A stretch of 32,523 bases of DNA from assembly GCA_017432685.1 (NCBI GenBank), contig JAFRIR010000126.1, positions 1 through 32,523 on the forward strand, given 5' to 3'. The first letter of the stretch is position 1. Each line of letters begins with the position of its first letter. Shown here piece after piece: positions 1 through 8,260 of the stretch. Origin of the DNA: Flexilinea sp. (GTDB lineage Bacteria; Chloroflexota; Anaerolineae; Anaerolineales; Anaerolineaceae). Position numbers and translations under genes: made by a program. The notes below the pieces were generated by a model. That model searched no databases. It was not told the origin of the DNA and saw only the letters and a program-made list of their open reading frames with translations.

Positions 1-59
1 ACACGGGGACGGTTTTTGCGATGCCGCTTCGCCGGCACGCAAGAACTGTCAACCTGTGC
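1..59. repeat. Palindromic intergenic repeat, copy 1 (may be cut by window edge)
   Basis: The left arm CACGGGGACGGTTTTTGCG faces a degenerate right arm ending GTCAACCTGTG. Between them is a small GC-rich hairpin of the TGCCG-CTTCG-CCGGCA type. The arm sequence recurs in the repeats at 501-561, 597-654, 3158-3225, 29783-29840, 32181-32371 and 32402-32497, so this belongs to a dispersed REP-like family. The element may begin before the window. Confidence 0.6.
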
Positions 60-64
60 GCGAA

Positions 65-328
65 ATGAAGAATGACGAAGAGCGGCCGGTGGTCGGTGAT
101 CAGTGGTCGGAAGCACAACGGGACGGGATTGGTGCGGCTTCTCTTCCTCCCTTCGTTGAGATCCTGCAGCGGGTGATGGAACGAAGTAAAGATGCGGACG
201 ATGGGGCGCTCACCTTTACCTTCGAGGAGATGGAATTCCTCGCAAAAGACCCGCTCTTCGCCCACTTCGAACCGGCGATGGCCGCCGACATCCGGAAGGT
301 ACTGGCCAAAGGTCCGCCAGGGGATTAG
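65..328 (+). CDS. Hypothetical small protein
   Basis: I do not recognise this 87-residue protein. It is soluble and acidic, with two helix-prone stretches: roughly residues 28-42 around VEILQRVMERSKD, and the last 35 residues, which contain FEEMEFLAKDPLF. There is no signal peptide or membrane segment. The frame is open to the left window edge through the palindromic repeat, and a GTG at 56 is an alternative start. Neither candidate start has a convincing ribosome binding site. The C-terminal half looks like real protein, while the N-terminal residues may be repeat-derived read-through. It could be a real small gene, the tail of a longer one, or a chance frame. The stop codon sits inside the start of the heptamer array. 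Confidence 0.35.
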   Translation: MKNDEERPVVGDQWSEAQRDGIGAASLPPFVEILQRVMERSKDADDGALTFTFEEMEFLAKDPLFAHFEPAMAADIRKVLAKGPPGD

Positions 329-456
329 ACGTCAGACATTAGACAGTAGACGTTAGACATTAGACAGTAGACGTTAGACGTTAGACCGTAGACATTAGAC
401 GGTAGACGATTAGAAGTCAAGAATTAAGAGTTAAAAGTTAAGAATTAAGAATAAAG
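324..456. repeat. Heptanucleotide tandem array, about 19 units in two blocks
   Basis: The DNA keeps a strict 7-bp period. The first block, 324-414, has about 13 units of the form NNTAGAC (ATTAGAC, AGTAGAC, GTTAGAC and variants). The second block, 415-456, has six units of the form ANTTAAG (AATTAAG, AGTTAAG, AATAAAG). The period continues without a break while the consensus changes. A similar 7-bp period occurs at 28750-28896. Confidence 0.85.
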
Positions 457-480
457 CCGATTTCCCGGAGGATTTCGGCT
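455..480. terminator. Hairpin, possible terminator
   Basis: AGCCGA at 455-460 pairs with TCGGCT at 475-480, with weaker inner pairing. There is no proper T run after it (GTCTGAATTT), so this is only a possible terminator. It lies directly after the heptamer array. Confidence 0.3.
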
Positions 481-500
481 GTCTGAATTTAAATTAGAAG

Positions 501-561
501 CACAACGGGGACGGTTACTGCGCTGCAGCGTTAGCCTGCACGCAGGAACCGTCCCCATGTG
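501..561. repeat. Palindromic intergenic repeat, copy 2
   Basis: The left arm GGGGACGGTTACTGCG (after CACA) matches the right arm CGCAGGAACCGTCCCC (before TGTG) as a near-perfect inverted repeat of about 20 bp around an 18-bp centre. This is the cleanest copy of the family. Confidence 0.8.
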
Positions 562-596
562 AGTTCAATTGCAGGAGAACATTCCAAAAAAAGGCG

Positions 597-654
597 CACA
601 AGGTGACAGTTCTCCTGTGCCGGCTAAGCGGCAGCAGGATAACCGTCCCCTGTG
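597..654. repeat. Palindromic intergenic repeat, copy 3
   Basis: CACAAGGTGACAGTTCTCCTG pairs imperfectly with CAGGATAACCGTCCCCTGTG around the central hairpin TGCCGGCTAAGCGGCA. It lies just downstream of the minus-strand M24 gene that ends at 696 and could act as its transcript end. Confidence 0.75.
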
Positions 655-695
655 CAATCCGCGCTCCCACCACGAGGTACCGTCCCTCTTGTCAG

Positions 696-1877
696 TTAAA
701 ACGTATAAGCCGCGGTATAAGGATAATCCCAGTTCTCGTACCAGCCAATCACTTTGCAGCCGTCTTCCGTGATAAACAGCGTATCTTTGGTGATATAAAG
801 CTCACTGACACCCGTCGTATATCGCGCGGCGAGTGAGAGCACCAGCACCATATCCTTCTTCAGCGCCGTATCATCCGCAGCAGAAATATAGGGCGGTTCC
901 ATGGGTGTTACACCGATCCCGTGTCCGAAGCCGAATTGCTCGGCTATATGGATGCCCATCTCAATGGATTTGGTATAGATCGCGTCGAAGATATCCTGTG
1001 TCACCGCACCGGGTTTGATCTGAGAACAGGCAAACCTGCGAAGCTCCGCCATTTTTGCCGCAAAGAACTTCTGGCTGGAGTTCATCTCACTCTTGACCAT
1101 CATGCGCGAATCATTGGCCCAATAGCCATCCAGCATCGAACACATTTCCAGGCGGATGAACTTGCCTTCAAAGAAATCTCCGTCACGGCCAACCGCATAA
1201 TAAGGGGCATGCGGCCAAAGCACAGCCGCATCGTCTTCTGAAACAGCCTGAGAGATCGCACGGTACCCGTTCACCGGCATACCTCGTTCCAGCGTATGGA
1301 TACGGATGTCTTCTGTCAGCCTCTTTTCACTGGCAGCGCCGTTGCGGGAGATGTGATGGATGGCGGCCGCGATGCCATGATCCGTAAATTCAGCCGCTTT
1401 TTTGAGGCTGCTCAATTCAGCCTGCGTCTTGACCTGACGCAGAGCGCTAAAACCATCCGAAATGTCGATGAAGGAAAAGTCATGCAGGCGTGTCAACAGT
1501 TTTTCAAACAGGGTCTGCCCCATCCGGTCGCCGATATAGCCAAGCGTACCCTTCTGTCCTTCAAACAGCTCCGAGATGAACGCGGCAGAAATGCTGACCG
1601 CGGCGCCTTCAGAATCGGTACAGGCGGAATAAGTGATGATGCTGTCATGCCACCCGGCGTTTTGATAGGCGCTTGCCAAAATCTTCGGGCAGGCCAGAAA
1701 ACGCTTTGTCCCGCTGAAGAAGGCAATCACGCAGTCCTGCCGATGGGAAGCCAAACCCTGAAAGTTCAACCCCGTAGCATAAGCAAGGTTCGCCGCATCG
1801 GTCAGAACCAGGCCATCGATCTCCGGATTTGACTGGATATACTTGTTGATTTTTGTGATGTTATATTTTGCTGACAT
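696..1877 (-). CDS. M24-fold (creatinase/Xaa-Pro peptidase-like) protein, metal site degraded
   Basis: This 393-residue protein has the two-part layout of the creatinase/prolidase superfamily: an N-terminal creatinase-like half and a C-terminal pita-bread half. Compared with prolidase, the five dinuclear metal ligands (Asp, Asp, His, Glu, Glu) align to Glu (in IRLEM), Asn (in ANDSR), His (in FGHGIG), Ser (in VLSLAA) and Lys (in TKDTLF). Only the histidine survives, so a normal metallopeptidase reaction is unlikely. A creatinase-like metal-free hydrolase or a binding role is more plausible. The start at 1877 was chosen over 1937 because AGGAGAC lies just upstream. It begins 11 nt after a paralogous gene, so the two probably share a transcript. 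It has no signal peptide and should be cytoplasmic. The substrate is unknown. Confidence 0.85.
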   Translation of the reverse strand: MSAKYNITKINKYIQSNPEIDGLVLTDAANLAYATGLNFQGLASHRQDCVIAFFSGTKRFLACPKILASAYQNAGWHDSIITYSACTDSEGAAVSISAAFISELFEGQKGTLGYIGDRMGQTLFEKLLTRLHDFSFIDISDGFSALRQVKTQAELSSLKKAAEFTDHGIAAAIHHISRNGAASEKRLTEDIRIHTLERGMPVNGYRAISQAVSEDDAAVLWPHAPYYAVGRDGDFFEGKFIRLEMCSMLDGYWANDSRMMVKSEMNSSQKFFAAKMAELRRFACSQIKPGAVTQDIFDAIYTKSIEMGIHIAEQFGFGHGIGVTPMEPPYISAADDTALKKDMVLVLSLAARYTTGVSELYITKDTLFITEDGCKVIGWYENWDYPYTAAYTF

Positions 1878-1888
1878 AGTCTCCTGCC

Positions 1889-3055
1889 TTACCGGGATGA
1901 TGACCGGACGCCGGTGATCCGATAGAGTGTGTTCCAATCACGGAAATCGCTGAGCCGCCGGTTCCCGTAACGCGTCAATTCATAAACATCGACCGAATGG
2001 AGCAGTTCGTCCTTGTAGCCGATCGTCTTCACATCCAGTGCAATCACCATACCGGCTTTCAGGACCTCATTGTTATCCGCGGTCAGGTAAGGCCGCTCAT
2101 ATTCCGACGCCCCGACGCCATGACCGAGCCCTTCGTCATAAAGCAGCTCGATGCTCTCATCTTCCGCTTTTGACCGCACAGCTTCACAAAAATCTGAAAC
2201 TTTGATTCCCGGTTTCAGAATGGAGACCGCAAAATCTTTCAGCTCCATGTTCTGTCGGTAAGCATTGGCTGTGTTCTCTCCGGGTTTCCCCGTGAAGAAC
2301 ATACGGCTGCAATTGGTCCAGCAGCCGTTATAGGATAAGGTGTAATCCACGCGGATGGTCTTGTTTTCTTTGACCAGCGAAAGGTCATAGATCGGGGTGA
2401 TCCAGGAATTACCCGAGCGTCCCTGGGCGATGTTCAGGTGACCGATGCTGTGCGCGCCAAATTCAATAGCAGAGATGCGGACATGTTCCAGAAAATCGGA
2501 AAGGGTACAGGAATTAAGCCCGACCGAGCCTTCGATGTGGTTCAGGGCTCCGATGATGCCCCGGTCTGCAATATGCGCAGCCATCTGGATGTTTTCCACC
2601 TCATCAGGACTCTTGATTTCCCGGATCCCTTTGATGATCGGGTCAAGGTCAACGATATACATCTGCGGGCAGTTTTCTTTAATATAACGGATTTCCCCGA
2701 CAGTCCAGAAGGAATAGTCAATGGCAACTTTTTCTCCGCAGATATCCAATTCGTCGATCACAGATTTCAGCGCATCCCGGAATCCCTTTTCCGGAGAGCC
2801 GTCATTAACATTGTAGGTTTTGGCTTTTCCCTCCCAGGTGAAGCTTTTCAGGACACACTCCCATTCCACCGGCAGGATCAAGGTTGCCGATGACGAGCCC
2901 TTTTTGGCCACCAGTGCAGCCGAAAAAGGAGACTGATAGGGGTAAGGGAAAGTGATACCGATCAGGTAAGCGATATCAGCCGGAGATTTGGTGATGAAGG
3001 CATTAAATTTATCCTGACCGGAAAATAAGGATTCAACTCGATTTTTTCTTATCAT
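1889..3055 (-). CDS. M24-fold (creatinase/Xaa-Pro peptidase-like) protein, paralogue, metal site degraded
   Basis: This 388-residue protein has the same two-domain layout as the gene that follows it and is a divergent tandem paralogue. Aligned to prolidase, the ligand positions are Asp (RVDYT, kept), Asn (TNCSR), His (GLGHGVG, kept), Asp (ALDVK) and Val (SVDVY). Both paralogues replace the second ligand Asp with Asn, which suggests a shared ancestor that had already lost the metal site. The start at 3055 is supported by AGGATC about 6 nt upstream. A GTG at 3127 would add 24 residues but lacks a spaced ribosome binding site. The pair may work as a heteromer or on related small N-methyl or N-acyl substrates; that is inference. 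Confidence 0.85.
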   Translation of the reverse strand: MIRKNRVESLFSGQDKFNAFITKSPADIAYLIGITFPYPYQSPFSAALVAKKGSSSATLILPVEWECVLKSFTWEGKAKTYNVNDGSPEKGFRDALKSVIDELDICGEKVAIDYSFWTVGEIRYIKENCPQMYIVDLDPIIKGIREIKSPDEVENIQMAAHIADRGIIGALNHIEGSVGLNSCTLSDFLEHVRISAIEFGAHSIGHLNIAQGRSGNSWITPIYDLSLVKENKTIRVDYTLSYNGCWTNCSRMFFTGKPGENTANAYRQNMELKDFAVSILKPGIKVSDFCEAVRSKAEDESIELLYDEGLGHGVGASEYERPYLTADNNEVLKAGMVIALDVKTIGYKDELLHSVDVYELTRYGNRRLSDFRDWNTLYRITGVRSSSR

Positions 3056-3157
3056 AAAGGATCCTATCCATTTGAAATTTGACCAACCGACAGACAAACC
3101 GCAGGGCTCACGATTTATATATCTCACCCTTCACATTTTACATAACCTTCAGAATCA

Positions 3158-3225
3158 GGTGACGCATCACGGGATACAGCCCTGCTGTGCCGGCTTCGCG
3201 TCATCAGCAGAGCAGTCTCCGTGTG
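3158..3225. repeat. Palindromic intergenic repeat, copy 4 (degenerate)
   Basis: GGTGACGCATCACGGG at the left and CAGTCTCCGTGTG at the right flank the centre TGTGCCGGCTTCGCG. The arms are more diverged than in other copies. It fills most of the 210-nt gap between obgE and the M24 pair, where I see no gene. Confidence 0.6.
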
Positions 3226-3265
3226 CTCCGCACTGAATAGTTACCATTTTACATTAAATTTGTGC

Positions 3266-4537
3266 CTACTCCACCCATTCCAGCTCGAAAGAATCGCCAA
3301 TCATGACAGTATCGCCGTCCTCCACACCTGCCTGACGCAGGGCGTCTTCAATGCCGAGGGTCTTCATCAGGTTCTGGAAGCGGCGCAGCGAGCCCGGATG
3401 CTCCCAGAAAGTCATCTTGGCTGCTCGTTCGATTGCAGCGCCACGAACCACATAATCGCCATAATCATTGCGGCTGATGGTGAATTGCCGCGGATCATCC
3501 TCCGGTGTGTAGAGCGGCAGGACCTCATCCGTTTCCACTTCCTCAACCGGTGCGTTCTGGACCATCTCAAAAAGCTTCCAGAGGATCGGTTTGATGTTGT
3601 TTGAGGTGGCAGCGGACATGTTCATCGCCTCATACCCCCGTTCCTTCAGTTCAGTCTCGATCTCGGGCCAGCGTTCGGCAGCTTCGGGAATATCCATCTT
3701 GTTATAAACGACCAGCTGCTGTTTTTCGCCGAGCTTGTCATCAAACAGCGCCATTTCCTGGTTGATCTGGTCAAAATCTGCGATGGGATCTTCCGCCTCT
3801 CCATTGAGCACATGCAGGATCACCCGGGTGCGCTGGATGTGACGCAGGAAGCTGTCTCCCAATCCTACACCCATGTATGCACCTTCGATCAGCCCCGGCA
3901 CGTCTGACAGGACGATAGAGTGATCCGCATCCAGTTCCGCCACACCAAGGTTCGGCTCCAGCGTCGTGAACGGATAGTTCGCGATCTTTGGAGTAGCGTT
4001 CGTAGCAGCTGCCAGGAAGGAGGACTTACCCGCGTTCGGGACACCGACGATCCCGACATCCGCGATCAATTTCAGTTCCAGCGCCAGGTTCTTTTCTTCA
4101 TAAGGTTCGCCTTTTTCCGCGGTTCGGGGCGCCTGGTTGGAGGGCGAAACAAAATGTGTGTTTCCACGTCCGCCCCGTCCGCCTTTGCAGACGATGAGTT
4201 CCTGCCCGTCATGGGTCAGGTCACCCAGCATGGCGCCGGTTTCCTTTTCACGGACGATGGTACCGGCGGGAACGAGAACATAAAGGTTCTCCGCAGATTT
4301 CCCCGTCATGTTGTTGATTCCACCCTTCTGTCCATCAGCGGCAATATAGCGCGTTTTGTGTCGAAAAGCAGCCAGCGTGTTCAGCCGTCGGTCAACTTTC
4401 AGCACCAGGTCACCGCCCCGTCCGCCGTCACCGCCGTCCGGGCCACCCCGGGAAACGTATTTTTCCCGGTGAAAGTGCATAAATCCGTCTCCACCCTTCC
4501 CGGAACGAACATAAATTTCAGCTTCATCTATAAACAT
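3266..4537 (-). CDS. obgE: GTPase ObgE/CgtA
   Basis: ObgE is a conserved GTPase that binds the large ribosomal subunit and links its maturation to growth and stress signals. All three domains are visible. The glycine-rich Obg fold spans residues 1-159 (GKGGDG, GGPDGGDGGRGGD, KGGRGGRGN). The G domain has the P-loop GVPNAGKS at 165-172, DVPG at 212-215 and NKMD near 284. The C-terminal OCT domain covers roughly the last 75 residues. The length of 423 matches the long form with an OCT domain. GGGAAGAG stands just before the ATG. It is transcribed away from the YfhO-type gene, and the M24 pair lies downstream on the same strand. The identification is secure. Confidence 0.97.
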   Translation of the reverse strand: MFIDEAEIYVRSGKGGDGFMHFHREKYVSRGGPDGGDGGRGGDLVLKVDRRLNTLAAFRHKTRYIAADGQKGGINNMTGKSAENLYVLVPAGTIVREKETGAMLGDLTHDGQELIVCKGGRGGRGNTHFVSPSNQAPRTAEKGEPYEEKNLALELKLIADVGIVGVPNAGKSSFLAAATNATPKIANYPFTTLEPNLGVAELDADHSIVLSDVPGLIEGAYMGVGLGDSFLRHIQRTRVILHVLNGEAEDPIADFDQINQEMALFDDKLGEKQQLVVYNKMDIPEAAERWPEIETELKERGYEAMNMSAATSNNIKPILWKLFEMVQNAPVEEVETDEVLPLYTPEDDPRQFTISRNDYGDYVVRGAAIERAAKMTFWEHPGSLRRFQNLMKTLGIEDALRQAGVEDGDTVMIGDSFELEWVE

Positions 4538-4695
4538 AATCTCTTCCCTTTTCCTTTACCGGAAAGCGCTCCGGAAATCGTCAACACGATCCAACGGATC
4601 CTATAAATTTTATACCACAGAAAACCCGGTCTGCGGCCTGTTTTATGCCTGAACAGCACCCACTCTTTTCGCCTTATGCACGGAGTCATGATAGA

Positions 4696-7600
4696 ATGAA
4701 TGTTATGAAAAAGGTCACCGGTGTTTTCTCCCTCACAGTTATTTCCTTTATCCTGTCATTTCTGGTATTCTTTCAGGTGATCCCGGGAAAGTTTTATCCG
4801 GCAGTTTCCGGCGCCGTTTTTGGAGGAGAATCCTTTCAGATCATTTCCGCAGATCCGGGCGCGATGGTCCAACTCACCTGGGCTTATGAAGCTTTCGTTC
4901 CCCGCCCCCGGCGTGAGAAACCTGAAGACTATCAGCATATCCGGGACATCAGTTTCAAACGCCTGGACCGGGATGAGAACTGGTCACTTTCTGCTGAAGG
5001 CTATCCGCAAACAGGGAATGCCGGAGCAAGGCTGAAGTTTTCCTACCCGAAATTCACAACAAATGTCTTCGTCTTCTGTTTCAAAACCACAGGCGGTAAT
5101 GCCATCATCCGGCATGATTACCCGGGAGGGCACAGCTTCTATCGCATCGAGGGTGGAAACGTTGACGGACTGCCTTTCAGCAGCTGCACAAACAGTGATT
5201 TTCCCTGGAAGGTCCCGCAATGGACCTGTATGCTGTCTACAGGGGTCGTCCTTTCGATACTGCTGTCTGCGCTTTTTCTGAAGCGGCTCCGCAGATACCC
5301 GCTGATCGAACCGGAACCGCTGCCTGAAAAAAGAATATCTCACAGCTGTTGGGCATATCTTTCCGCATTTCTTCTGCCGGCGCTGACAGGCCTTTTGGTT
5401 TGCCGCATCAGCGGCTTCACGCCCTTCGGAGAGCGGACATTTCTTTACAATGACATGTTCAATCAGTATTACAAATTCCTGCTGTACCTGAAAGATATGC
5501 CGAAAGAAGGGAATGACCTTTTTTACTCCTTCAGCGAAATACTCGGCGGCAGCATGTACTCACTGTTTTCCTATTACCTCACCGACCCGCTTTATTTGCT
5601 GGTCCGTCTGTTCGACGGTGAACAAATGCCGCTGTTTTGCACGCTGATGATCCTGCTGCATCTGGGATTGGCCGGGGAAAGCAGCTTCTTTTACCTGACG
5701 CAAAAAGGCTGCTCCCTGCAGGCATCATTCCTGTTTTCCTGCGCTTATGCCCTGATGGCGTTCAACATCGTCTGTGCTGAGAACCTGCAATTTCTTACAG
5801 ACATGGTGCTTCTGCCCTTGATCATTCATGGATTGGAACGGTTGATCCGTCAGCAAAAGGGAGCCTGTTATGTGACCTGCCTCGCTGCCGGATTGATACT
5901 CAACTGTTATTTTGGCTATATGATCTGCATTTTTGCTTTTCTTTGGTTCCTGTTCATCTCCATATCCGAGAAAAGAAATTCTTTTTCATGGGATTTTCTG
6001 AACTTCCTGATGCACTCGATTCTGGCCATCGGAATAGCCATGGTCATTCTGCTTCCTTTCGCGTTATCATTGCGTGACGGGCCAAAGACATTATCTCTTG
6101 TACAGCTGAAACCGGAATGGGTTTGCACACTGCCGGAACTGCTTTCCAAACTCTTTACCGCCTCCTTTGATCATGCTCAAATGGAATACGGTGCACCCTC
6201 TCTGTTCTGCGGTACCGTCACGACTGTATTTGCTTCCCTTTTCTTCCTGAAATCTGACCACAAAAGAAGGCGGCTCTCCGCACTGGGTGTTGCCGGTATT
6301 TACCTGCTGAGTTTCACCGTCAGCACTTTTTACCTGATTTGGCATGGGTTTAATTATCCCATCTGGTGGCCGGCCCGGTTTGCCTTCACATTCGGATTTT
6401 TCATAACCTCACTGGCTGCGGAATCATTTGATGAACGGAAAAGATGCTCCCGGAAAGAGGTGCTAACGACGCTGCTCCTGTTTGTTATGATCTGTCTGTT
6501 CGTGTCGGGAAAAGGGTTCGCCCACCTTTCCAACCGCATGGCGCTGCTGGATCTGGGGATCGTTCTCTTCACGCTGCTGACGGTTTTGCCCCTGTTCCCC
6601 CAAAATCCACTTTCAGGAAAGTTATCCTCAATTGTTCTGTTTTTCCTGCTGATTACGGATCTTTCCATAAACATGTCCCATATCTGGACAACAAATTTCG
6701 AAGAGACTCATCCGGAAACTGCCTTCACTGCTGAGGAATATAAGCAGAATTATCGGGCTATGCATGAAGCAGCTGCTCAAATAAAGTCTCATGATGATGA
6801 ATTCTACCGTGTGGAATACGCCCTGAAAAGCGGAGAAAACCCGGGAATGCTCAACAGCACGAACGGCCTTTCTCACTTTTCCTCCACCGGTGGGAATGCC
6901 GTCCGCCGGTTTCTGGATCGGATAGGTTTCACATCCCGCTACAGGCTTTCCGCAAATTACCGTTATGGATCCACCATGGCTGTTGACACACTGCTGGGAA
7001 TTCGTTTCCTTGTCTCGGAATCCGATCTGGTCAGGAAACCTTATCCGACGCTTTTCCAAAACACCGGTTTGACAGTTCAACAGAATTCCCGGGCTCTATC
7101 ATTGGGAATCACAGCTTCACCGGAAATCCTGACAGTCTCATTCAGGGAAAACATGGTTTTCGACAATCAGGAAGCCCTTTTTTCAGCTATTGCCGGGAAA
7201 GAACTCTCTTTGTTCACTCCGGCTGAAGCAACTTTGAACAATATAGAAAACCTTTCCTCTGATACGTCTGATCAGTACGCAGTGTGGACAAAAACGGAAC
7301 CGGATATGCCCGGTATTTTAACGTGGAACATTCAAATCGACCGACCGGAAATGATTTATGCTTTCTTCCCGGTGATATCACACCGCACAGCATCCATTAC
7401 TGTCAACGGGGAACCTTTCGGCAAAACGATCGACCCGGACAATTACGGCATCATTCCTCTCGGTGTTTATCGACCCGGGGAAGAAATTACGCTTTCTCTG
7501 CGCTTTGAGGCTGAAAGCATAGCCATGATGGAACCCCGGTTTGAATATGAGAATCAAGATTATTTTTCCGGGCTTTTCGGAGAAAGCAGCCATGCCTTTG

Positions 7601-7905
7601 ACCGACTCGAAAAAATCAGCAGCTCGCATTTAGCGGGTGAAATAAACACAGAAAAAGAAGGACAATGGATGCTTTTGACGATCCCGTATTCGGATGAATG
7701 GAAGATCATACTGAACGGGAAGCCGGTAACAACAGAAAAGGTGATGGATGCTCTGATTGCATTCCCTCTGGAACAGGGACAGAATTCAGTAGAGATGATC
7801 TATACTCCCGCAGGATTCAAAATCGGAGCATTGATTTCGCTTTTCTCCCTCTGCGTTTTTCTCTTGGAAGAAGTGAAGCGATTCAGAAGAGATAAGAGGT
7901 TATAG
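4696..7905 (+). CDS. YfhO-family polytopic membrane protein (GT-C type glycosyltransferase)
   Basis: This is a membrane protein of about 1069 residues. The first membrane span (about residues 5-27) is followed by an extracytoplasmic region of about 140 residues, then a second span. Next come about ten spans with the YfhO hallmark YNDMFNQYYKF near residue 252 and LGGSMYSLFSYYLTDP after it. A large C-terminal extracytoplasmic domain and a final span complete it. In Bacillus, YfhO-type proteins add sugars to lipoteichoic acid outside the cell using a lipid-linked donor, so an envelope glycosylation role is likely. The acceptor is unknown. The ATG at 4696, with GGAG upstream, is preferred; 4645 and 4705 are alternatives. 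Its own terminator is not obvious before the tRNA promoter at 7945. Confidence 0.85.
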   Translation: MNVMKKVTGVFSLTVISFILSFLVFFQVIPGKFYPAVSGAVFGGESFQIISADPGAMVQLTWAYEAFVPRPRREKPEDYQHIRDISFKRLDRDENWSLSAEGYPQTGNAGARLKFSYPKFTTNVFVFCFKTTGGNAIIRHDYPGGHSFYRIEGGNVDGLPFSSCTNSDFPWKVPQWTCMLSTGVVLSILLSALFLKRLRRYPLIEPEPLPEKRISHSCWAYLSAFLLPALTGLLVCRISGFTPFGERTFLYNDMFNQYYKFLLYLKDMPKEGNDLFYSFSEILGGSMYSLFSYYLTDPLYLLVRLFDGEQMPLFCTLMILLHLGLAGESSFFYLTQKGCSLQASFLFSCAYALMAFNIVCAENLQFLTDMVLLPLIIHGLERLIRQQKGACYVTCLAAGLILNCYFGYMICIFAFLWFLFISISEKRNSFSWDFLNFLMHSILAIGIAMVILLPFALSLRDGPKTLSLVQLKPEWVCTLPELLSKLFTASFDHAQMEYGAPSLFCGTVTTVFASLFFLKSDHKRRRLSALGVAGIYLLSFTVSTFYLIWHGFNYPIWWPARFAFTFGFFITSLAAESFDERKRCSRKEVLTTLLLFVMICLFVSGKGFAHLSNRMALLDLGIVLFTLLTVLPLFPQNPLSGKLSSIVLFFLLITDLSINMSHIWTTNFEETHPETAFTAEEYKQNYRAMHEAAAQIKSHDDEFYRVEYALKSGENPGMLNSTNGLSHFSSTGGNAVRRFLDRIGFTSRYRLSANYRYGSTMAVDTLLGIRFLVSESDLVRKPYPTLFQNTGLTVQQNSRALSLGITASPEILTVSFRENMVFDNQEALFSAIAGKELSLFTPAEATLNNIENLSSDTSDQYAVWTKTEPDMPGILTWNIQIDRPEMIYAFFPVISHRTASITVNGEPFGKTIDPDNYGIIPLGVYRPGEEITLSLRFEAESIAMMEPRFEYENQDYFSGLFGESSHAFDRLEKISSSHLAGEINTEKEGQWMLLTIPYSDEWKIILNGKPVTTEKVMDALIAFPLEQGQNSVEMIYTPAGFKIGALISLFSLCVFLLEEVKRFRRDKRL

Positions 7906-7944
7906 ATTTATGTCATTCTGTTTGTAATGAATTTTCAAATTTGC

Positions 7945-7973
7945 TTGACAAAAAAAACGGAGAGGTGTATAAA
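7945..7973 (+). promoter_or_regulatory. Sigma-70 promoter of tRNA-Arg
   Basis: TTGACA at 7945-7950 and TATAAA at 7968-7973 are separated by exactly 17 nt, about 20 nt before the tRNA. The -35 box is a full consensus match. Confidence 0.85.
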
Positions 7974-7992
7974 TTAGCAGTCGTTAGGAAAT

Positions 7993-8066
7993 GCCCTCTT
8001 AGCTCAATTGGATAGAGCGTTTGCTTGCGGAGCAAAAGGTTGGGGATTCGAATTCCTCAGGGGGCG
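7993..8066 (+). tRNA. tRNA-Arg (anticodon GCG)
   Basis: The 74-nt cloverleaf folds completely. The acceptor arms GCCCTCT/AGGGGGC pair, as do the D stem GCTC/GAGC, the anticodon stem TTTGC/GCAAA and the T stem GGGGA/TCCTC. The anticodon loop TTGCGGA gives GCG, which reads CGC and CGT as arginine. A20, C35 and G36, the known bacterial arginine identity bases, are present. The discriminator is G and CCA is not encoded. Most bacteria use an ACG anticodon, deaminated to inosine, for these codons. Confidence 0.93.
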
Positions 8067-8069
8067 CTG

Positions 8070-8095
8070 AAACCGGTAACTACCGGTTTTTGTTT
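8070..8095 (+). terminator. Terminator after tRNA-Arg
   Basis: AAACCGGT at 8070-8077 pairs with ACCGGTTT at 8082-8089 around a 4-nt loop, followed by a T-rich tract. The 8-bp stem starts 3 nt after the tRNA. Confidence 0.85.
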
Positions 8096-8134
8096 TGCAC
8101 CGGACATTGAAAATCACAAATTCCATGGAAAACG

Positions 8135-8163
8135 TTGACGGAATTTTGGAATGGTGCTAAACT
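8135..8163 (+). promoter_or_regulatory. Sigma-70 promoter of tRNA-Lys
   Basis: TTGACG at 8135-8140 and TAAACT at 8158-8163 have a 17-nt spacer and end 16 nt before the tRNA. The preceding terminator means this tRNA is transcribed separately from tRNA-Arg. Confidence 0.75.
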
Positions 8164-8179
8164 ATGTTCGTTGTGTGAT

Positions 8180-8251
8180 GGGCGTGTAGCTCAATGGCAG
8201 AGCAGCGGCCTTTTAAGCCGTTTGTTGAGGGTTCGAGCCCCTCCACGCTCA
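8180..8251 (+). tRNA. tRNA-Lys (anticodon TTT)
   Basis: The 72-nt cloverleaf has acceptor arms GGGCGTG/CACGCTC, D stem GCTC/GAGC, anticodon stem GCGGC/GCCGT and T stem GAGGG/CCCTC. The loop CTTTTAA gives anticodon TTT. The discriminator is A and no CCA is encoded. Confidence 0.96.
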
Positions 8252-8260
8252 CAGACAGAT

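Noticed and set aside
324..456. CRISPR array
   Set aside because: Units are 7 bp with no spacers, so this is a simple tandem repeat.
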